Source: an uncultured Erythrobacter sp.
GTDB taxonomy: Bacteria > Pseudomonadota > Alphaproteobacteria > Sphingomonadales > Sphingomonadaceae
Assembly (NCBI GenBank): GCA_947500645.1
Contig: CANMSD010000002.1
Coordinates: 558,001 to 622,000, forward strand
Length of the DNA stretch: 64,000 nt
Reading direction: 5' to 3'
This document shows, piece by piece, positions 59,974 through 64,000 of the stretch. The notes beneath the pieces are model-generated. The model saw only the letters and a list, made by a program, of their open reading frames with translations. It was not told the DNA's origin and ran no database searches. The translations under genes and the position numbers were made by a program. Position 1 is the first letter of the stretch, and each line of letters begins with the position of its first letter.

Positions 59974-60621
59974 ATGAGTCGCAAGACTTATTCTTTAAGT
60001 GCAGCAGCGATTGTCGGTGTTGCCAGTTTGAGCTTCTCCAGCGCCGATATGTCCGGCGCATTCGCTCAGGAAAGCGACGCCGAACTGGTGTCTGTGCCTG
60101 AGCCTGTTGAAGCCGAGGAAACTGTCTTCGTGGCTCAGGAAGTGGTTCAGCCGCTTCCGGAAGAAGCTGAAGAAGTCTCCGTCGAAACAGATGAAATCGG
60201 TGCAAACTCATTGCGTGAGCTGGTTGGATTGGTCGACACGGACCGCCAGCTTAGCGAGCAAATGCGTTGCCTTGCCGGTGCTGTCTATTTTGAATCCCGC
60301 GGCGAGCCGCTTGATGGCCAGCTGGCTGTCGCGCAAGTCGTAATCAATCGCGCTGAAGATCGCCGCTTCCCGGCTAGCTATTGCGGTGTTGTCTATCAGC
60401 GCGCGCAATTCTCATTCGTAAAGAATGGCCGGATGCCGAACATCCGCACCGCATCGAAGGCTTGGGACCGTGCAAAGGCGATCGCACAGATCGCGCATGA
60501 GGGCATGTGGGATTCAGAGGCGGACGACTCGCTCTATTTCCATGCCACCTATGTGAGCCCGTCCTGGAGCCGCAAAAAGAGCCGCCGCGCCAGCATTAAC
60601 ACGCATATTTTCTACCGGTGA
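59974..60621 (+). CDS. Cell wall hydrolase (SleB/Hydrolase_2 family)
   Basis: A 215-residue exported hydrolase. A signal peptide (MSRKTYSLSAAAIVGVASL ... MSGAFAQ) is followed by an acidic Glu/Val-rich linker (about 30-75). The SleB-type domain then shows MRCLAGAVYFESRGEPLDGQLAVAQVVINR, with the catalytic glutamate in YFESRGE, and QFSFVKNGRMP. It is predicted to cleave peptidoglycan glycan strands. The ATG at 59974 is used; a TTG two codons upstream is possible. A strong terminator follows. Confidence 0.9.
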   Translation: MSRKTYSLSAAAIVGVASLSFSSADMSGAFAQESDAELVSVPEPVEAEETVFVAQEVVQPLPEEAEEVSVETDEIGANSLRELVGLVDTDRQLSEQMRCLAGAVYFESRGEPLDGQLAVAQVVINRAEDRRFPASYCGVVYQRAQFSFVKNGRMPNIRTASKAWDRAKAIAQIAHEGMWDSEADDSLYFHATYVSPSWSRKKSRRASINTHIFYR

Positions 60622-60643
60622 GCTGACCTATCAGAACAACAGC

Positions 60644-60675
60644 GGCCCTCGTCGGAAACGGCGGGGGCCTTTTTT
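60644..60675 (+). terminator. Rho-independent terminator after the cell wall hydrolase gene
   Basis: Eleven-pair stem GGCCCTCGTCG / CGGCGGGGGCC (two G-U pairs), GAAA loop and six T residues, 23 bp after the stop. Confidence 0.93.
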
Positions 60676-60699
60676 GTTGGGCGGTGGGCGCCGGAATAT

Positions 60700-61512
60700 C
60701 TAATCCCTCAAAGAGGCCCATACGGGGGCATGATCGCTGGCCTTCTCGCGCCCACGATGCTCGCGATCGACGCCAACGGCCTTCAAGCGGTCGGCGAGTT
60801 CAGGTGACAGCAGGATGTGATCGATGCGGAAGCCATGATCGCGCTGCCATGCGCCCGCTTGATAATCCCAATAGGTCCACACGCCGCCGCGCGGGTTCAA
60901 TGTGCGCACGGCGTCGGTCCAGCCATCACCGAGCAGCTGGGCATAGGCTGCGCGCGATTCCGGTTGCATCAGAGCATCATTTGCCATTGCTTTCACTGCG
61001 AACACATCATCGTCCTGCGGGATGACATTGTAGTCGCCCAGAACGGCGGCGGGGACTTCCTCGGTCCAAATCTCAGCCATACGAGCGTGTAGTTTTTCCA
61101 TCCAGGCCAGTTTGTAGTCGAACTTTGGCCCTGGCTGCGGGTTGCCATTGGGAAGGTAGATGCAGACGATCCGCGCAGCCTTGCCATTCGCGCCGACAAT
61201 GTCCGCCTCAAGGTAGCGAGACTGCTCACCTTCGCCTTCTTTAGGCCCATCAATGCCGAGGCCGCGTTGCACCTCTTTGGGTGCCTCGTATCCCGCTTTG
61301 CCATCGGTCAGAATCGCGACACCGTTAAAGCTCTTCTGACCGTGCCAGATGGCGTGATAGCCAAGCTCCTCGAACTCCGATGCTGGAAAACCCTCATCCT
61401 GGCTCTTGATCTCTTGCAGGCAGGCGACCGAGGGGCGGGTTTCCGCCAGCCATTCTTTCAGTCGCGGCAGCCGCGCCTTGATCCCGTTGATGTTGTAGGT
61501 GGCAATCTTCAT
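60700..61512 (-). CDS. xth: Exodeoxyribonuclease III
   Basis: A 270-residue Mg-dependent AP endonuclease/3' exonuclease. Signatures: MKIATYNINGIKARLPRL at the start, PSVACLQEIKSQDEGFP with the metal-binding Glu, VLGDYNVIPQDDDVF (catalytic Asp/Asn), GGVWTYWDYQAGAWQRDHGFRIDHILLSP and KASDHAPVWASL with the catalytic His. The ATG at 61512 is chosen; a start 12 codons upstream is not family-like. It serves base-excision repair. Confidence 0.95.
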   Translation of the reverse strand: MKIATYNINGIKARLPRLKEWLAETRPSVACLQEIKSQDEGFPASEFEELGYHAIWHGQKSFNGVAILTDGKAGYEAPKEVQRGLGIDGPKEGEGEQSRYLEADIVGANGKAARIVCIYLPNGNPQPGPKFDYKLAWMEKLHARMAEIWTEEVPAAVLGDYNVIPQDDDVFAVKAMANDALMQPESRAAYAQLLGDGWTDAVRTLNPRGGVWTYWDYQAGAWQRDHGFRIDHILLSPELADRLKAVGVDREHRGREKASDHAPVWASLRD

Positions 61513-61572
61513 CCGCCTCTCATGGCGAATGATTGCTGCGGCGTCCATCCGAGCCGCGAGTGAAACGAATTT

Positions 61573-61902
61573 CTAGATACCGAAGCTGGATCCGCAGCCG
61601 CAGCCAGCCGCTGCATTGGGATTTTCGACCCGGAAAGCCGCTCCGCCGAGGGATTCGACAAAATCCACTACGCTGCCACCGACCAGATCGAGGCTGACTG
61701 GGTCAACAACCAGGCGGACACCGTCTGTCTCACTAACACTGTCATCGCCCTCGGGCGCATCGGCAAGGTCGAACTTGTATTGGAAGCCAGAGCACCCACC
61801 ACCTTCGACGGAAAGCCGCAAGATTGCCGGCTTGGTCTGCTTTTCAGCGATCAGCGCCACGCGCTTCGCGGCGGCGGGCGTCAGGGTGAGCATCTCGGAC
61901 AT
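61573..61902 (-). CDS. A-type Fe-S cluster insertion protein (ErpA/IscA)
   Basis: A 109-residue A-type carrier. The three cluster-ligating cysteines are in GGGCSGFQYKFDL and near the C-terminus in AAGCGCGSSFGI (C-x-C). TPAAAKRVALIAEKQ is the usual opening. The protein receives clusters from the Isc/Suf scaffold and delivers them to target enzymes. Choice between ErpA and IscA is not possible from sequence alone. It is a single gene between xth and the CBS-domain gene, on the same strand as both. Confidence 0.92.
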   Translation of the reverse strand: MSEMLTLTPAAAKRVALIAEKQTKPAILRLSVEGGGCSGFQYKFDLADAPEGDDSVSETDGVRLVVDPVSLDLVGGSVVDFVESLGGAAFRVENPNAAAGCGCGSSFGI

Positions 61903-61958
61903 GTCTCTAAGTTAGGAGGCGCTAACGCAATCCTCAAGGCTTGCGCGAAGCCACTGGC

Positions 61959-62390
61959 TTAGCCTGTCTGAATATATGTACGCAGAGCTTCGGCCTCATG
62001 CTCAACCTCATCGATCTTTGTCTTCACCAGGTCGCCGATCGAAATGAACGCGCGCAGCGCGCCATTCTCGACCACAGGGAAGTGCCGAAAGCGCCTGCGT
62101 GTCATCAGTGCCAGTGCATCGTCGATCGTGGTTGATGGCTCCACTGTGACAGCTGGCGACGTCATGATCGCGCCGACAGGCTTGTCGAGGCATCCCGCCC
62201 CTTCCTCGGCCAGGCGATAAATCACGTCGCGTTCCGACAGGATTCCCGCCACTTTGCCCGAGTCCAACACCGGCAGCGCGCCAATCCGTTTGCCCGCCAA
62301 CATTCGCACCGCCTCGCGTACAGGAGTGTTCACATCACATGAGATGATATCCGAAGCGGATCGATCAGCGATGATTCGGGCGATGGTCAT
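61959..62390 (-). CDS. CBS domain-containing protein
   Basis: A 143-residue protein with a tandem CBS pair. The first repeat is TPVREAVRMLAGKRIGALPVLDSGKVAGILSERDV. The second is VEPSTTIDDALALMTRRRFRHFPVVENGALRAFISIGDLV. It ends in an amphipathic helix (IDEVEHEAEALRTYIQTG). Such stand-alone pairs bind adenosyl ligands and regulate other proteins; no catalytic domain is present. The ATG at 62390 (MTIARIIADRS) is chosen rather than one seven codons upstream. Confidence 0.9.
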   Translation of the reverse strand: MTIARIIADRSASDIISCDVNTPVREAVRMLAGKRIGALPVLDSGKVAGILSERDVIYRLAEEGAGCLDKPVGAIMTSPAVTVEPSTTIDDALALMTRRRFRHFPVVENGALRAFISIGDLVKTKIDEVEHEAEALRTYIQTG

Positions 62391-62554
62391 ATTGCGGGCC
62401 TCCTCTGACAACTTGCAAAGAATGCCATCTCGCTCGCAAAAAAGCGAATCCGGACCGTTGCTTACGGGCGGCGGGCCGTTTGCCAGGTGCGAATGGACCG
62501 TAAAACAACCGCAAAGCCGTTGAAACCAAGTGGCCGGAGGCGCATTGGAGAGCG

Positions 62555-62869
62555 ATGGTCAACAAATCCCCGCTCGATGATCCAGAAAATGCGGCTCACG
62601 CCTGGGCGCGCTATCGTCGCATTATGCGCTTGTTGATGGGCGTGACGGTCGGCGTTGTGCTGATCGCGCTCGCGCTACTGTACAAGTTCAACGGCGCCAT
62701 CTCCGTCCATTTCTATATTGCGGTGGCGCTGGGGATCAGTTTCACGATGCTGCTCGGTGGCGGACTCATGGGTCTCGTGTTCCTGTCAAACGGCACAGGG
62801 CATGATGAGTCAGTCGATAACAAGCTGCCCGATCCAGACGAGCTGTGGAGCAAGCGTGACGACGACTGA
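62555..62869 (+). CDS. Small inner-membrane protein with two helices
   Basis: A 104-residue protein. The N-terminal 25 residues are polar, followed by two hydrophobic segments (LLMGVTVGVVLIALALL and FYIAVALGISFTMLLGGGLMGLVFL) and an acidic tail (NKLPDPDELWSKRDDD). No catalytic motif is visible. It looks like a conserved sphingomonad membrane protein of unknown role. The 164-bp divergent space from the CBS gene holds its promoter. It converges with the 2Fe-2S ferredoxin gene. Confidence 0.7.
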   Translation: MVNKSPLDDPENAAHAWARYRRIMRLLMGVTVGVVLIALALLYKFNGAISVHFYIAVALGISFTMLLGGGLMGLVFLSNGTGHDESVDNKLPDPDELWSKRDDD

Positions 62870-62885
62870 TCGCGCGTCTTAGCGC

Positions 62886-63281
62886 TTAAGGCGTCCGGAG
62901 ACGAAACTCCTCGACCGGTACGCCGCCGACCAGATGCTCGGATATTATTCGCTCCAAGACTGCCGGTGAGCAGGAATGATACCAGACCTCATCCGGCCAG
63001 ACGACGGCAATCGGCCCATGCGCGCAAATCTGAAGGCAGTCGGCTTTGGTTCGCTGAATGCCCCCGCCTGCGCCTCTCGGGTGCTCAGACGTGCGTTTCG
63101 GGCCAATGAGCTTTAGCTCTTTGAGCCGTGTCTTGAGATAGGTCCACGCCTCCTCGCCCACCTCGGGAGAGCAGCATTTCTGTTTCTCGCTGAGAGCGCA
63201 GAGGAAGATATGACGCTCGGTCTCATCGCCATACTTCTTGGCCAGCGCGGTTTGCGCGGCGAGCAGGCTGGTCTCTGTCAT
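62886..63281 (-). CDS. Thioredoxin-like [2Fe-2S] ferredoxin
   Basis: A 131-residue ferredoxin of the thioredoxin-like 2Fe-2S family. The four cluster cysteines fit FLCALSEKQKCCSPE and TKADCLQICAHGPIAVVWPDEVWY, the C-x8-12-C and C-x3-C pattern. AAQTALAKKYGDETERHIFLC is the usual N-terminus and VLERIISEHLVGGVPVEEF the C-terminal helix. It is an electron carrier or a CobW-type accessory protein. Its start overlaps the S9 peptidase stop by four bases, so it is translated after that gene. Confidence 0.92.
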   Translation of the reverse strand: MTETSLLAAQTALAKKYGDETERHIFLCALSEKQKCCSPEVGEEAWTYLKTRLKELKLIGPKRTSEHPRGAGGGIQRTKADCLQICAHGPIAVVWPDEVWYHSCSPAVLERIISEHLVGGVPVEEFRLRTP

Positions 63282-64000
63282 TCGGCGGCAGACTCCGGCG
63301 CGGGTTCCTGTACCAGCCAGCGGTCAAGCCAATCGAACACTGTGTTGTGCCATTGCAGCGAGTTTTCCGCGCCAAGCACCCAGTGATTCTCGTCTGGAAA
63401 GACCAGCAATTGCGAAGGGATACCGCGCTCTTGCAATGCGGTGAAGCTCTGCAAACCCTGAGTGTAGGGAACGCGGAAGTCCTTTTCACCGGCAATTACC
63501 AACATCGGGGTCTGCCAGTTGTCGACATGGTTCACCGGGTTCCAGCGCTCATAGGTATCGCGCGCTTCGCTGTATGATCCGCCGAAATCCCAGCGTGGGA
63601 ACCACAATTCCTCGGTCGAATAATAAAAGCTGCGCATGTCGAACAATCCGTCATGCTGAACCAGACAATTGAAACGATCGGGCCATCTACCCGCAATCCA
63701 GTTGACCATATAGCCACCATAGCTGGCTCCCATTGCGCAGGCACGAGTGCCGTCTATCTGACTGTCGAGCTTCAGCGCTGCATCGAGGCCGAGCTGAAGG
63801 TCTTGAAGTGGCTTTCCTCCCCAGTCCTGGTTGATGGCGTCCATGAATTCTTGCCCGTATCCGGCGCTCCCGTGGAAATCGACTGAGATCACGGCATAGC
63901 CCTGGCTCGCGACAACGCGCGGATTCCAGCGGCTGGACCAACCGTCGCGGAAACTGCCCTGCGGTCCGCCGTGGATATAAAGGATGGCCGGGATTGGGCC
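63278..64000 (-). CDS. S9 family (prolyl oligopeptidase-type) peptidase, partial (C-terminal part)
   Basis: The last 240 codons of a serine peptidase whose 5' part lies beyond the right edge. The alpha/beta-hydrolase domain shows ILYIHGGPQGSF (oxyanion region), the nucleophile elbow GASYGGYMVNW, the acid in GEKDFRVPYTQG and the catalytic histidine in DENHWVLGAENSLQWH, matching the DPP4/acylaminoacyl-peptidase group. The missing N-terminus would hold a beta-propeller and probably a signal peptide. It is cotranscribed with the 2Fe-2S ferredoxin gene. Confidence 0.9.
   Translation of the reverse strand, partial: GPIPAILYIHGGPQGSFRDGWSSRWNPRVVASQGYAVISVDFHGSAGYGQEFMDAINQDWGGKPLQDLQLGLDAALKLDSQIDGTRACAMGASYGGYMVNWIAGRWPDRFNCLVQHDGLFDMRSFYYSTEELWFPRWDFGGSYSEARDTYERWNPVNHVDNWQTPMLVIAGEKDFRVPYTQGLQSFTALQERGIPSQLLVFPDENHWVLGAENSLQWHNTVFDWLDRWLVQEPAPESAAE

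Noticed and set aside
1..64000. CRISPR arrays, insertion sequences, integrases, prophage genes and rRNA/tRNA genes
   Set aside because: No regularly spaced repeats, transposase or integrase motifs, or tRNA/rRNA sequences were recognised by eye. A covariance-model or repeat search was not possible.

Overview
The window is 64 kb of a GC-rich alphaproteobacterial chromosome. Gene content and order point to Sphingomonadales, most likely an Erythrobacter/Altererythrobacter-type member of the Erythrobacteraceae. The supporting genes are trcR (DUF1013), the proA-nadD-rsfS-rlmH-envC-ctpA-dsbB-coq7 run, a helicase-S4-fdxA-carD run, hemE next to a DUF299-type regulator, and maf-aroE-coaE-dnaQ. The taxonomic assignment is an inference from content, not from a database comparison. 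Almost everything looks like core chromosome. Only the first 3 kb (sugar aminotransferase, exported beta-helix protein, nucleotide-sugar epimerase) looks accessory, as the edge of a surface-polysaccharide locus.

Layout. 0-3.2 kb: edge of a polysaccharide locus. 3.2-10.8 kb: minus-strand run for redox folding, ubiquinone, envelope proteolysis, ribosome maturation, NAD and proline synthesis. 11-12.7 kb: overlapping M23 peptidase and bactofilin genes (cell shape). 12.8-19.7 kb: acyl-CoA ligase, TrcR, a glycosyltransferase/metallophosphatase pair, and a quinone oxidoreductase overlapping an unusual GST fusion. 19.8-25.8 kb: DUF1192, ClpA, and an exonuclease/ATP-dependent DNA ligase pair. 26-30.5 kb: gamma carbonic anhydrase, two GNAT acetyltransferases, HemB and a second M23 peptidase. 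30.7-36.2 kb: SUV3-like helicase, S4 protein, ferredoxin, CarD and two lipoproteins. 36.2-43 kb: Sua5, acyl-CoA dehydrogenase, a DUF815 ATPase, a sugar dehydrogenase-like protein, a methionine sulfoxide reductase and a glycine-zipper protein. 43-60.6 kb: the replication-origin neighbourhood. 60.7-64 kb: exonuclease III, an A-type Fe-S protein, a CBS protein, a 2Fe-2S ferredoxin and a truncated S9 peptidase.

The most important feature is the origin-type region. parB-parA-rsmG-mnmG-mnmE-(DUF6489, BLUF)-rho-hemJ-hemE read leftward, while ppsR-maf-aroE-coaE-dnaQ-hpf-ptsN and more read rightward. The 342-bp gap between hemE and ppsR holds a run of 24 A/T in 25 bases and a few weak DnaA-like boxes. 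Four perfect or near-perfect parS palindromes lie 4.5-8.6 kb to its left. This matches the hemE/RP001-type chromosomal origin known from Caulobacter and Rickettsia and is proposed as oriC. Two BLUF blue-light sensor genes sit inside this block, one immediately behind rho, and a 22-bp-spaced direct repeat precedes the other.

No tRNA, rRNA, CRISPR array, insertion sequence or prophage was recognised. Several rho-independent terminators, an operator-like palindrome before a DUF2807 lipoprotein gene, and an intergenic repeat at about 26 kb are described below. No clearly unprecedented multi-gene system was found. The best candidates for new biology are the N-terminally extended GST, the BLUF/rho linkage and the uncharacterised operators.
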